Positions 55,101 to 63,062 of a DNA stretch of 64,000 bases are shown in pieces. How positions within the stretch are numbered: the stretch's first letter is position 1; each line of letters starts with the position of its first letter. Both the position numbers and the translations under genes were made by a program. Location: NCBI RefSeq assembly GCF_002735905.1, contig NZ_PEBD01000010.1, forward strand, positions 496,001 to 560,000, written 5' to 3'. The DNA comes from Williamsia muralis. GTDB taxonomy: Bacteria > Actinomycetota > Actinomycetes > Mycobacteriales > Mycobacteriaceae. The notes below the pieces were generated by a model. It did no database searches and had not been told where the DNA came from. It worked only from the letters and a program-made list of their open reading frames with translations.

Positions 55101-55417
55101 CCAAGATCGTCGACTTCATGGTGGGACCCAGTCGAATGGGTGATCTGCCGCAAATGGGTTCGGTGGCACTGGGATACGGGGTGTTGACGTGTCTGCTCCG
55201 ACCTGGTTCGCCCGACGGAGCGAGGCTGTTGCATCTGGCCCGACGCCTCGGTGGCCGCCGAGACTTTCCCACACTCGCCTCAGCGATGGACCGTCGATTC
55301 GAGATGTCCGGTGTCTGCCACGACGATTGGCGATCGGGTGAGGCGGCGGTGACCACGATGTCCCGCAGGCAAGCCGTGCGGGACATCGTGGACATCATCA
55401 AGAGGCTCAACGTCTAG
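52184..55417 (+). CDS. Large SARP/AfsR-type transcriptional regulator
   Basis: This protein of about 1077 residues starts with an OmpR/PhoB-type winged helix ([25 protein letters not shown], then SRLRPQL) and a BTAD bacterial transcriptional-activation domain (residues about 95-235). An NB-ARC-type ATPase follows (Walker A GPGGAGKT, then VILDNCEH and ATSRSPLRV), then a winged-helix/TPR C-terminal half. This is the Streptomyces antibiotic regulatory protein layout of AfsR and similar large activators. GTG 52184 is used; TTG 52187 and GTG 52193 are alternatives. Its stop (TAG) overlaps the stop of the convergent drrB gene. The promoter of drrAB carries phased direct repeats that fit SARP binding. 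Confidence 0.88.
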   Translation: MLSVTVAPIIGLLGPVAVADENGQMRPVQGIRARRLLTVLALMPGTHRSQSALIDGVWGDNLPRSPQSALHTQISRLRPQLPDGAIEVGPRGYRLTFSADAVDVFAARSLVAEGSTQALDTAAALWRGDPGEDLGDDDLARTLRQTADRVHDDIVAHRSRKALEDGDFELARSLAQQRCDADPLDESSHTTVIRALAALGRDAEALAVFARIRRSLSAELGADPGPELAALHQQLVSRQGTAPSPTRRAAPVKAVGLSAEPNELFGRAADVARICRLFETSRMVTVQGPGGAGKTRIANKIGHIVSDDGARVFFVELASVRGDDDVLAAVAGTLGVGESDVGPGGRPRLAYSDLRARLADALTADTLVILDNCEHVVDAAARIASELIAAADGVRILATSRSPLRVSSEVVHQLPTLDVGEKGSAATDLFVARAHAIRPDVAIDLGEVAALCRALDGLPLAIELAAARVRTMTVGEISQRLTDRFALLSAGSRSSPVRHRTLHAVIEWSWELLDRAAQVALRRLCRFPGGFSREAASELVGAGGFELDDVLDALVDQSLLHVVENGGVRYRMLETVREFGEEQIAAAGEEAQVNSAIARWARKFSEDVREPFENGRQPVALKAIAAEADNLVWVLRRCMEPDPLHRPDAAELTVVTCFPVLAGYWAIRGLHAEVMMWGPRVVASLPAETPAAIAAMSDFERENRQATYILAAAHLLMSRHLRSLAVARTRLRRLLEPQLSNLRPMDFASAIATSYHPLSALRLLVVARDSPNPRVQMLAAVLRVNVRENVGDRAGAMRDAVENLALTEERNDLWMAAASRMEIGSLYGQVGDFDAALESYFKAIHLLNEIGSEQDSMQARGYVVAALIGSGRIDDARAEFADLSDGWQPTDPDPQLHPEVSAGILIAAAELEVYDHRTDSAANLYERAVRLLLREHPMPAQDPFVAMIISTAVCGMAVNGAVDRATPYLADLAKIVDFMVGPSRMGDLPQMGSVALGYGVLTCLLRPGSPDGARLLHLARRLGGRRDFPTLASAMDRRFEMSGVCHDDWRSGEAAVTTMSRRQAVRDIVDIIKRLNV

Positions 55418-56238
55418 GCGTTGCGCATGTACGACTTCACCGTGAGTGGAGCCATGATCACGATGATGATGGCGGCACCCACGAGCGACCACACGACGTG
55501 CATACCGATGTGACCGTTGTTGGTCAGTTCGCGAACCGCGCTCACCAGGTGTGAGATGGGGTTGACCTTGACGAAGGACTGCATCCAGCCAGGCATGGTC
55601 TCCGGTTGCACGAATGCGTTGGACATGAAGGTCAGCGGGAACAGGATGAGCATCGAGATGCCCTGCACTGCTGAGGCTTTCTTCATGATGGTGCCCATGA
55701 AGGCGAAGATCCACGACACCGCGAAGCTGCAGGTGATGACGAGCAGGGTCGCACCGAGCACGCCTAGGGCGTCTGGTCGCCATCCCATCGCGATGCCCAC
55801 CACGAAGGTGATCACGGTGGCGATCAAATAACGGACGACATCGGCGAGAAGTGCACCCGCCAAAGGGCTTATCCGAGCGATCGGGAGCGACCTGAATCGG
55901 TCGAAGACACCCTTGTCCATGTCCTCACGCAACTGCGTGCCGGTCACGATGCTGGTGACGATCACCGTCTGCACCAGGATGCCGGGAATGATGATCGGCA
56001 GGTAGTCGTGCACGCTGCCGGCGAGGGCGCCGCCGAAGATGTAGGTGAACATCAGGGTGAAGATGATCGGTTGCAGCACAACGTCGAACAGCTGCTCCGG
56101 GTTGTGGCGGATCTTGAGCAGACCGCGGTAGCCCATCGTGAACGACTGCCGGACAGCGTCGGCGACACTCACCGATCTGACGGGGACGGTGGTGTTGGTG
56201 GGTGCGGTGGTGATGGGTTTGTCGATGAGTGTGGTCAT
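55414..56238 (-). CDS. drrB: ABC-2 permease, daunorubicin-resistance DrrB type
   Basis: This 274-residue ABC-2 family membrane protein has six segments. It has the typical N-terminus (RHNPEQLFDVVLQPIIFTLMF), the permease loop around DMDKGVFDRFRSLPIAR and the C-terminal VNPISHLVSAVRELT. With DrrA it would export a lipid, polyketide or drug. ATG 56238 overlaps the drrA stop by 4 bases. The stop codon overlaps that of the SARP gene (shared CTAG). The substrate is unknown, and the drr symbol describes the family only. Confidence 0.88.
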   Translation of the reverse strand: MTTLIDKPITTAPTNTTVPVRSVSVADAVRQSFTMGYRGLLKIRHNPEQLFDVVLQPIIFTLMFTYIFGGALAGSVHDYLPIIIPGILVQTVIVTSIVTGTQLREDMDKGVFDRFRSLPIARISPLAGALLADVVRYLIATVITFVVGIAMGWRPDALGVLGATLLVITCSFAVSWIFAFMGTIMKKASAVQGISMLILFPLTFMSNAFVQPETMPGWMQSFVKVNPISHLVSAVRELTNNGHIGMHVVWSLVGAAIIIVIMAPLTVKSYMRNA

Positions 56239-57218
56239 GCGGCTTGCTCCTCGGAAGTGGGGTCGGCGGGTTTGCCGGTGATGGTGAGGAAGACCTCGTC
56301 AAGACTCGGCTTCTGGACATTGAGCCCTTCGATCGCGATGCCCTCCTCGCGCAACGCAATGAGGACGTCGGGCAGTAGATCCGGGCGGTCCATGGGGGCG
56401 GTGATGCGTCCGGCTTCGGCGCTGAGCGTGGCCGGTTCGGAGAGGATCCGTTCAATGAGTGCGGCCGCGGCCGGCGCCATCGCCTTGTCGGCGGGGGTCA
56501 GTTGCAGGGTGGACGACCCGACCGAGCTCTTCAACTCGTCCGCTGTGCCGTCGGCGATCACCCGTCCGTGGTCGATCACCGCGATGCGGTCGGCGAGTTG
56601 GTCGGCCTCGTCGAGATATTGGGTGGTGAGCAGCACTGTGCTGCCACCGGCGACGAGACGCCGGATGGTGTCCCACATCTGCGCTCGGGTCCGCGGGTCG
56701 AGGCCGGTGGTCGGCTCATCGAGGAAGAGCAGTGGGGGAGTGGCTATCAGGCTTGCGGCGAGGTCCAGTCGCCGGCGCATTCCGCCCGAGAACTGTTTGA
56801 GTGGTCGTTTGGCGGCGTCGGTGAGTCCGAACTCCTCGAGGAGGTCGTGGGCCCGCTGCCGCGATGCCTGGCGACTGTTGCCGAGCAGGCGACCGAAGAC
56901 GATGAGGTTCTCGGTGGCGGAAAGGTCTTCGTCGACCGACGCGTACTGGCCCGTGACACCGACCAGTGAGCGCACGGCGACAGAGTCGGTGGTCACGTCG
57001 TACCCGAATATCTTCGCCTGGCCCTCGTCAGGCTTGAGGAGGGTGGCGAGCAAGCGCACGGTGGTGGTCTTGCCCGCGCCGTTGGGACCGAGGACGCCGT
57101 AGACCGATCCGGTGGGAACCACCAGGTCGACGCCATCGACGGCCTTCGTGGAACCGAAGTGTTTGACCAATCCGCGGGCCTCGATGGCCGGCGCATCGGT
57201 GTGCAGTGGTGTGTTCAT
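56235..57218 (-). CDS. drrA: ABC transporter ATPase, DrrA type
   Basis: This 327-residue ATPase has Walker A GPNGAGKTT, the signature FSGGMRRRLDLA, Walker B LLFLDEPTTGLD and the C-terminal extension with PSLDEVFLTITG, characteristic of DrrA-type exporters. It powers the DrrB permease. ATG 57218 lies 7 bases downstream of a CAGAGT hexamer, so the transcript may be leaderless. Three direct repeats lie just upstream of that hexamer. Confidence 0.92.
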   Translation of the reverse strand: MNTPLHTDAPAIEARGLVKHFGSTKAVDGVDLVVPTGSVYGVLGPNGAGKTTTVRLLATLLKPDEGQAKIFGYDVTTDSVAVRSLVGVTGQYASVDEDLSATENLIVFGRLLGNSRQASRQRAHDLLEEFGLTDAAKRPLKQFSGGMRRRLDLAASLIATPPLLFLDEPTTGLDPRTRAQMWDTIRRLVAGGSTVLLTTQYLDEADQLADRIAVIDHGRVIADGTADELKSSVGSSTLQLTPADKAMAPAAAALIERILSEPATLSAEAGRITAPMDRPDLLPDVLIALREEGIAIEGLNVQKPSLDEVFLTITGKPADPTSEEQAA

Positions 57219-57240
57219 GGAACAGACTCTGCGCCGACGC

Positions 57241-57291
57241 GCTGTCGTGGCGCTTACACCGGCTGTCGTGGGCTGCCAAGTGCTGTCGTGG
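57241..57291 (-). promoter_or_regulatory. Three phased 10-bp direct repeats upstream of drrA
   Basis: GCTGTCGTGG occurs without mismatch at 57241-57250, 57262-57271 and 57282-57291 (CCACGACAGC on the drrA strand), spaced 21 and 20 bases, about two helical turns. The nearest copy is 9 bases upstream of CAGAGT (57231-57226), which is itself 7 bases from ATG 57218. SARP activators are known to bind direct repeats at 11- or 22-base intervals with the last one about 8 bases from the -10. Confidence 0.7.
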
Positions 57292-57341
57292 GTTCACCAG
57301 GGCAGCAGAATCGTCAGGTCGTCGCGTGCAATCGAGACCGT

Positions 57342-57641
57342 TTACAACTCATCGAGTTCGATATGGCCGTCTTGCAGAGCGCGGGCGAGCAATGCCGCTT
57401 TCGTGTTCGCCGGACGACCCACCGACGCGTATTTCAGTCTGATCCGATTCACGTGCGTGCTCACCGTAGCTGGGGTGATGAACAGCGCTTTTGCCACTTC
57501 CGCTTTTGAATCGCGCATGACCCATTCGCGCAGGATCTCAATTTCGCGAGCGGTCAGTGGTGGGGCTGGAAGGGGTTTTGAACCGGTCAACGGCAACACC
57601 AATGCAGAGCTACTCCTCGGGCAGGCCACAGGCCGGAACAT
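57342..57641 (-). CDS. Stand-alone LuxR-type helix-turn-helix protein
   Basis: This 99-residue protein consists mainly of a LuxR/GerE helix-turn-helix: LTAREIEILREWVMRDSKAEVAKALFITPATVSTHVNRIRLKYASVGRP. It has no receiver domain. The region after the helix (NTKAALLARALQDGHIELDEL) follows the same pattern as the end of the response regulator at 60018 (PTKTDLYKRALEDG), so the two are probably paralogues. It lies between drrA and the sensor-like gene, same strand, and could be a truncated response regulator or a functional small regulator. ATG 57641 has a GGGGGA sequence upstream. Confidence 0.7.
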   Translation of the reverse strand: MFRPVACPRSSSALVLPLTGSKPLPAPPLTAREIEILREWVMRDSKAEVAKALFITPATVSTHVNRIRLKYASVGRPANTKAALLARALQDGHIELDEL

Positions 57642-57742
57642 GGGTCCCCCGACCCATCAGGAGAACTTATCGCGGGTGGCGACAACTCGACAGATGTATC
57701 TTTTGGTGTCACACGAATAGGGGTCATCGTGAGCCCTGCAAA

Positions 57743-58819
57743 CTATTCGTCTTCGATATCGGCGTTCGAATACTTCACGACGTGATTGCCTCTTGACATC
57801 CTGCCTGATCTGTCAAGGTCTATGCGGCGGGTTCCGGAAACTCCACTGCGATAAATGGACAGGACGGTCGACCGGCCGGGTGGCAGCACGCGAATGCGTA
57901 CGTCGCCGTCGCCCGCCGCGGACAGTGCATCGGTCACCACGGTGCTGGCACGGTCGCGGACCGTTGCGTCCGCGTCGTCGAGACCCCCGTCGTCGATCAT
58001 CAGCACCTCCACGCCCCGACCTCGAGCCGCGCGTGCGGCCGCAGCCGTTGACGGGGTCACCAGTGCTTGCGCGCGAAGCTGATCGCGTAGATGAGCTTCG
58101 AGCAGTTCGCACGATTGCCGCTCATGATCCGACAGTGGCGTGCCCGTGGCGATTCGTTCGAGCAGTGGGCGGGCGAGTTCGTCGAGGTCGCGTAGCCGGA
58201 GGTTGCGCTCGAACTGGGCCGCCGCGACGGCCGACGCCTCGGCCGCGCGCGTCATCGACTGCTGTCGCAGCGTGAAGATCGAACGGATCGTCGGGCGGAC
58301 GGCCAACGCGAGTGCGGTCGCTACCGCAACTGCGCCCGAGTTGTAGATCGGTGTGGTGGCCCCGGTCCACCAGCCCTGATCGGTGAGCGCCGCCCAGGCG
58401 CCGTAGACCCCGACCGTCAGGGCGATACTCGACCACGCGTATCGCGCGCGCCCTCGCAGACACATGAAGACATAGATGATCGACGAATAGCCGGACACCC
58501 AAATCTGATTCGACGTCTCCAAAGGCACCGGTACCGCCGACAGCAAGAACGCCGCTGCCACAGGCGACGACAACGCCAGGACGAGTGCCGCAGTACGGAG
58601 CAGAGGGTCGTGCGGCAACATCACCACGGCGACGGTCGCGGCGGCCATGATGAGCACGGCGACCACCTCGGGCCACATCGGTGACACGCCCCTGGTGTTC
58701 TGCAACGCACAGAAGGCCATCGCCAGCACCGCCGCACCCGTCAGTCCCCGCGCCAGGCGGGTGTGCAGGCCCAGCACCTCGCGGACGTCGGTGGGTCCGG
58801 TCGACGTCGCGAGTGTCAT
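57743..58819 (-). CDS. Membrane protein resembling a sensor kinase without intact catalytic domain
   Basis: This protein of about 358 residues has several N-terminal membrane segments (LARGLTGAAVLAMAFCAL onward) followed by a cytoplasmic helical region. The final part lies where the kinase ATPase domain would be, but the N box and the GxG ATP-lid motifs are not recognisable (for example VEVLMIDDGGLDD). It therefore looks like a degenerate histidine kinase or a partner protein. ATG 58819 overlaps the stop of the true sensor kinase gene (ATGA); ATG 58834 is an alternative. It may form a complex with that kinase. Confidence 0.68.
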   Translation of the reverse strand: MTLATSTGPTDVREVLGLHTRLARGLTGAAVLAMAFCALQNTRGVSPMWPEVVAVLIMAAATVAVVMLPHDPLLRTAALVLALSSPVAAAFLLSAVPVPLETSNQIWVSGYSSIIYVFMCLRGRARYAWSSIALTVGVYGAWAALTDQGWWTGATTPIYNSGAVAVATALALAVRPTIRSIFTLRQQSMTRAAEASAVAAAQFERNLRLRDLDELARPLLERIATGTPLSDHERQSCELLEAHLRDQLRAQALVTPSTAAAARAARGRGVEVLMIDDGGLDDADATVRDRASTVVTDALSAAGDGDVRIRVLPPGRSTVLSIYRSGVSGTRRIDLDRSGRMSRGNHVVKYSNADIEDE

Positions 58820-60051
58820 CGCGGCAGTCGCCATGTCAAGTCGACGCGAGTTCCCTCGCCCAGGCGCGACGCGATTTCGGCTGAGCCACCGGGCAATTGC
58901 CTCATGCGGCCTCGAACGCTGACAGCGAGGCCGAGCCGGTGGCCGGGAACGGTCGCAGTGTCGAACCCGACTCCGTTGTCGCCGACCGTCACCCGGAGAA
59001 AATTGTCGCCGGCCCGCACCTGCACCGACCGGCGGGCGCCTGCCCCGGCGTGCTGAACACTGTTGCGGAGGGACTCGGCCAGTGCCGCGGACATCGTCCG
59101 AACGACGGTGCCCGGGTAGCGGGTGGCCGGATCGACAGTTCCGTTGAAGCTGATCACTCGGATCGAGTCGTCGACTTCACCAGTGGCACTGCGCAACTGA
59201 CTGATCGCAGCGTCGACATCGAACTCGGCTTGTTGCCGTACACCGGATTCGAGTACCTCGAGTTTGGTGAGCGTATCGGTGGCCTGTTCGACCAATGCCG
59301 GTGACATGCCGTGGCGCGCGGCGGCCAGCAACGTGGCCATCACGCCGTCGTGGGTGAGCGCGTCGAACCTCGAACGCTCATGTGCGCGAGCCACGGCCGC
59401 AGCGGCTTCGGCAGCAGCAGTGGCCGATTGATGCCGAGTGGTGTCGAGGATGCGTCCGGAGCGAATCGCGGCCACTCCCATCGCGTAAGGCATAGCCGTG
59501 AGGCAGAAGCTCCAGGCGATCTCGGCGGCAACCGGATTGCTGTGGTCCGACATGCGTACCACTTCGTTGACGAACTGCACCGAGACCAGGACGAACAGCC
59601 AGTAGGGCAGCGACCACCGGACGCGCCAGGTCAACGCAGCACTGAAGGCGACCACCCCGTTGAACTGGGTGAACCACATCCCTTGCGCCACATCGAGTTG
59701 CACCCCATTCCACACCAGGGGCCACGTGACGATGGTCAATCCGTAGCCGATCACCACCGCACTCGAAGCCACCCGTACGGCACGAACACCCGGCCGGAAC
59801 GAAGCGATGATCATCGCGATCGCCGACCCGTATACGGACAGCAGCGCGGCCACCGTCCACCACATCGGGACCACGTCGAGCGATCTCGTGATGACGCTGC
59901 TCAGCCCGATGAAGCTGAGGCAGTAGCCGATTCCGAGATAGCGGCAGAACTGCCGGATGATCTTGTCCGCGGCCGACACGCCGCCTTCCGGATCAAAACC
60001 TGTCGTCAGGGTGCCGTTCAGCGCCGGAACAGTCGCGGTATCGGAAGCCAA
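58816..60051 (-). CDS. Sensor histidine kinase, NarL-type partner (HisKA_3-like)
   Basis: This 411-residue protein has about six membrane segments in its first 200 residues. A dimerisation helix with LTHDGVMATLLAA (the phosphoacceptor His followed by Asp, as in HisKA_3 kinases) comes next, and then an ATPase domain with LAESLRNSVQHAG (N box) and VGDNGVGFD (G1 box). TTG 60051 has GGAGG at proper spacing upstream and overlaps the response regulator gene by 34 bases; GTG 59979 is an alternative. It presumably phosphorylates that regulator. The signal is unknown. Confidence 0.83.
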   Translation of the reverse strand: MASDTATVPALNGTLTTGFDPEGGVSAADKIIRQFCRYLGIGYCLSFIGLSSVITRSLDVVPMWWTVAALLSVYGSAIAMIIASFRPGVRAVRVASSAVVIGYGLTIVTWPLVWNGVQLDVAQGMWFTQFNGVVAFSAALTWRVRWSLPYWLFVLVSVQFVNEVVRMSDHSNPVAAEIAWSFCLTAMPYAMGVAAIRSGRILDTTRHQSATAAAEAAAAVARAHERSRFDALTHDGVMATLLAAARHGMSPALVEQATDTLTKLEVLESGVRQQAEFDVDAAISQLRSATGEVDDSIRVISFNGTVDPATRYPGTVVRTMSAALAESLRNSVQHAGAGARRSVQVRAGDNFLRVTVGDNGVGFDTATVPGHRLGLAVSVRGRMRQLPGGSAEIASRLGEGTRVDLTWRLPR

Positions 60052-60686
60052 CCGTCCTCCAATGCGCGTTTGTAGAGGTCGGTCTTGGTCGGTGCCGGAC
60101 GGCCGGCGTCGGCGTATTTGCGGCGGATCCTGGACAAGTACACATTGACGGTTTCGGTGGAAAGACCGGTGAGCGACGCAACACGATTGGCAGGCTCGCC
60201 GGACGCATAGAGTTCCAACACCTGCCGTTGGCGGGGGCTGAGATTCACCTCGGACAGCGCCGGGTCTGCGTCGATCGCGGAGGCCCAGTCCATCGTCGCG
60301 ACGGTGTTCCCGTCGGCCGCGGATCGGATGGCCTCCACCAGTTCGGTGTTGCGTACCGATTTGCGCACGACACCGAGAACGCCCGCAGCTGTGGCGGCCC
60401 GAACGAGGTCGGGATAGTCCGCTGTGGTGAAGACCAGCACCTTGATGCCGGCGGCGTGCAATTGCTCGACGTTGGATTTTGGCGTGGAACCGTCTTCCAG
60501 CCGCAAGTCCAAGATCACCAGATCGAGGTCCTTGGTGATGCTGAGGAGCCCGTCGACGGTGCTCGCCCCCGCGGCGAAGGTCATGCCGTCGGAATCATTG
60601 ATGATGGCCGCGAGTCCGGTGAGCTGGGACTCGAAGTCCTCCACCACACCGATCTTCCGCTCACGGTCACAACTCTGCTCAGTCAT
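60018..60686 (-). CDS. NarL/FixJ-family response regulator
   Basis: This 222-residue protein has an N-terminal receiver domain with the acidic pair near VVEDFE, the phosphoacceptor Asp (about residue 60) in VILDLRLEDG and the Thr/Lys of VFTTADYPDL and VRKSVRN. The C-terminal LuxR-type helix-turn-helix is LSPRQRQVLELYASGEPANRVASLTGLSTETVNVYLSRIRRKYADAGRP. It is the first gene of the two-component unit and is coupled to the sensor gene by a 34-base overlap. Its target genes are unknown; drrAB or the small LuxR-type gene nearby are possible. Confidence 0.9.
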   Translation of the reverse strand: MTEQSCDRERKIGVVEDFESQLTGLAAIINDSDGMTFAAGASTVDGLLSITKDLDLVILDLRLEDGSTPKSNVEQLHAAGIKVLVFTTADYPDLVRAATAAGVLGVVRKSVRNTELVEAIRSAADGNTVATMDWASAIDADPALSEVNLSPRQRQVLELYASGEPANRVASLTGLSTETVNVYLSRIRRKYADAGRPAPTKTDLYKRALEDGWLPIPRLFRR

Positions 60687-60842
60687 CGCAATTGCTGTTT
60701 TAGCCGGTTCCCCCGATTCATATAGTTAGTTTCACCCAACCAGTCATGATCGGGTGACAAAGAACACGAATCGTGATGTGTTCGGAAAACGCCGCCAGTT
60801 GGTCCGTTTTGACGTGTCGCGGGCTGCCGAGCCACCGCTGAG

Positions 60843-62018
60843 TTACTCGCCGAGCCCGCGCAGTTTTCTCCGAAGTGCCGCACGATCCACCTTGCCTGGA
60901 CCCCGTCTGGGCAGGTCATCGACAAAGAACACCCGCCGGGGGACAGCGGTCTTGTCCAGCTGATTCGCGACGACGTCCTGCAGATCTTCGGTGGTGGCAA
61001 ATGCGCCGGGCGAAAGAACAATCGCTGCGACGACCTGCTCCCCGAGCCTCTCGTCGGGTAAACCGAGAACCGCGCATTCGCTGACCGCAGGATCGGTGAG
61101 CAGGGCGGCCTCGACCACCTGCGGAACGATGGTGAGGCCCCCGGAGCTGATCGCTTCGTCGGCGCGGCCCAGTATCGTCAGCGACCCGTCGACGTTCAGG
61201 GTGCCGAGATCGTCGGTGCGGAACCAACCGGGTTCGGCGAATGCCGGATGACGTGGACGGCCCCGATAGCCGGACGCGACCATCGGTCCGCCCAGCTGCA
61301 CCCGGCCCGACGGTGAACCGTCGATACGAATCCGCACCCCGGCCAGAGGCCGGCCGTCGTAGACGCAACCGCCGCAGGTCTCGCTCATGCCATAGGTGCG
61401 CACGATCGGGATGCCGGCGTCGATCGCCCGTTCGCGTAGTGGCGCCGGAGTGGCGGCCCCGCCCACCAGGACGGCATCGACGCCGCGCAGCGCGGCCACA
61501 GCCGACGGGTCGGCGAGCACCTTGATGAGCTGGGTGGGTACCAGTGAGGTGTATCGGCGTGGGCCTGGCATCTTGTCCACGCCCGCGACGAGGTTGGCTG
61601 GGTCGAATCCGCCGGCGACGTCGAGGGTCACCGGATCAAATCCGGCCCGCACGCTTCGCAACAGCACCTGCAGCCCCGCGATGTGATGAGGAGGCAAGGC
61701 CAGCAGCCACGCCCCCGGCCCGCCGAGGTATTCGTGAGTGGCATCGATCGAGGCCTTCACCGATGCAGCGGAATGCATGGCGCCTTTCGGGGTACCCGTG
61801 GTGCCCGACGTCGCGACCACCAGCGCCACTTCATCGTCGATCGGTTCGCCCGCGCCGAGAGCCGCAGTGAGCCGCCGAGTTTCGGCCTCGTCGTGGGTGG
61901 GCACCGGAAGGTAGGAGCCCGCACCGTCCAGAAGTCGCTGCAGCGCATCGATATTCGTCGATCCGGCCGACAGCGGCAGTGGTTCGAGCGGACGCTGGTC
62001 AGCCACGGGGTCGATCAT
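60843..62018 (-). CDS. menE: O-succinylbenzoate-CoA ligase
   Basis: This 391-residue member of the adenylate-forming (ANL) superfamily has the P-loop VVATSGTTGTPKGAMHS, the adenylate-binding TYGMSETCGGCVYDG, the YRGRPR/GWFRTDDLG motif and the C-terminal Lys in RRGPGKVDRAALR. It is shorter than most ANL ligases, as expected for MenE, and activates o-succinylbenzoate in menaquinone synthesis. ATG 62018 is used; a GTG three bases earlier is possible. It overlaps the upstream DUF3349 gene by 20 bases, the same order as Rv0542c-Rv0543c. Confidence 0.92.
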   Translation of the reverse strand: MIDPVADQRPLEPLPLSAGSTNIDALQRLLDGAGSYLPVPTHDEAETRRLTAALGAGEPIDDEVALVVATSGTTGTPKGAMHSAASVKASIDATHEYLGGPGAWLLALPPHHIAGLQVLLRSVRAGFDPVTLDVAGGFDPANLVAGVDKMPGPRRYTSLVPTQLIKVLADPSAVAALRGVDAVLVGGAATPAPLRERAIDAGIPIVRTYGMSETCGGCVYDGRPLAGVRIRIDGSPSGRVQLGGPMVASGYRGRPRHPAFAEPGWFRTDDLGTLNVDGSLTILGRADEAISSGGLTIVPQVVEAALLTDPAVSECAVLGLPDERLGEQVVAAIVLSPGAFATTEDLQDVVANQLDKTAVPRRVFFVDDLPRRGPGKVDRAALRRKLRGLGE

Positions 62019-62349
62019 CACCCGGCTGCTCGGGGGTCGGGGCGGGGTCGAATGGCCACCCCTGCTCTTCCAGATGCGCGCGGATCCGGGCGACGTCGGC
62101 TTCGAAGGGCAGTTCGTCGGTGATCTTGGTGATGAGCACCCCGGCGTCTACTGCCTTGATGGGTTCAGGACCCTCGTTGGTCACCTGACCCTGGTGGATC
62201 AGCTCTCGTGAGACTGCCTTCACCTCGTCCTCGGACAACTGGCGGCGCAACAACGCCACCAGCGGGACGTAGTCGCCGGACGGCACACCGTTCGGGTACC
62301 CGGCGCGTAGCCAGTTGACGACTCTCATCAAGAACTGCGGGCGGTCCAC
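61999..62349 (-). CDS. DUF3349 protein (first copy)
   Basis: This 116-residue protein resembles M. tuberculosis Rv0543c (DUF3349), a small helical protein of unknown function. The signature is FLMRVVNWLRAGYPNGVPSGDYVPLVALLRRQLSEDEV. The GTG start at 62349 follows AAGGAGG. It overlaps menE by 20 bases and lies just downstream of a second, similar gene, so the two are tandem paralogues. Its link to menaquinone synthesis is positional only. Confidence 0.85.
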   Translation of the reverse strand: MDRPQFLMRVVNWLRAGYPNGVPSGDYVPLVALLRRQLSEDEVKAVSRELIHQGQVTNEGPEPIKAVDAGVLITKITDELPFEADVARIRAHLEEQGWPFDPAPTPEQPGDDRPRG

Positions 62350-62458
62350 TACGCCTCCTTCCGGGCATCAAAACCATCGACGAACAGCGATGAACCAGCC
62401 GACCAGATTTTACTGCGACCACCTGCAGGTCGCGCCCGGGTCGATCGGTCCGAAATGG

Positions 62459-62767
62459 TCAGGGGTTGGCCAATGGCCATCCGGCAGCGGCGAGGCGGGC
62501 CGAAACACGTTGCACCTCTTCGCTGTCGGGTTCGACACGGGTCACCTCGGCCACGGCGGCACGGATCTCCGCTGTCGTGGGCGCCGGACCCGAGATCTGG
62601 TCGTGCAGGTTGTCGACCACTTTGTCGAGCTGCTCATCGGTGAGTGATCGACGCAGCAGAGCCAGCACGGGGTGGTAGTCGCGGGGCGGGATCCCATCGG
62701 GGTATCCACTGCGCAGCCAGTGCAAGACCGCCTCGAAAGGGTTCTCCTGCTGTGTGCTCGTTGTCAT
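62459..62767 (-). CDS. DUF3349 protein (second copy)
   Basis: This 102-residue paralogue of the neighbouring DUF3349 protein carries the same signature: VLHWLRSGYPDGIPPRDYHPVLALLRRSLTDEQLDKVV. The C-terminus (VQRVSARLAAAGWPLANP) aligns with the end of the first copy (IRAHLEEQGWPFDP). ATG 62767 is preferred over upstream codons, which lack similarity. The copies are separated by 109 bases. The tandem pair points to a duplication in this lineage or an older pair kept by selection. Confidence 0.83.
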   Translation of the reverse strand: MTTSTQQENPFEAVLHWLRSGYPDGIPPRDYHPVLALLRRSLTDEQLDKVVDNLHDQISGPAPTTAEIRAAVAEVTRVEPDSEEVQRVSARLAAAGWPLANP

Positions 62768-62780
62768 CGGGACGCGACTC

Positions 62781-63059
62781 TCACTCGGCGAACGGGAAGA
62801 GTGTGATACCGAAGTAGTAGTCGATCGTTTCGCGGGTGATCCACAGGATTCCGGTGACGATGACCGCCGCGATGAAGGCGAACAACAGGTACGCAACGTA
62901 TTTCAGGACCGGATTGCCCGAGGACGCCGTGCCGTCGGCGTGGCTGTCGCCCGCACCCGCAGAGTGCAGACGCAGGCCCACGGCGAAGATCGCAGGAAGT
63001 CCGGCACCGAGGATGAGCCCGACCACCAGGACCTTGAAGATTGCCTCAACGGTTTCCAT
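62781..63059 (-). CDS. Small membrane protein associated with PitA
   Basis: This 92-residue protein has two membrane helices (KVLVVGLILGAGLPAIFAVGL and YVAYLLFAFIAAVIVTGILWI) and a short glycine-rich loop between them. By position it corresponds to Rv0544c of M. tuberculosis, which also lies between a DUF3349 gene and pitA. It starts 4 bases after pitA ends on the same strand, so it is probably co-transcribed and may be an accessory subunit of the phosphate transporter. The function is unproven. Confidence 0.78.
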   Translation of the reverse strand: METVEAIFKVLVVGLILGAGLPAIFAVGLRLHSAGAGDSHADGTASSGNPVLKYVAYLLFAFIAAVIVTGILWITRETIDYYFGITLFPFAE

Positions 63060-63062
63060 CGA

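Noticed and set aside
57342-57641. Frameshifted response regulator
   Set aside because: There is no receiver-domain sequence in any frame in the 100 bases before it, so a stand-alone LuxR-type gene is the better reading.
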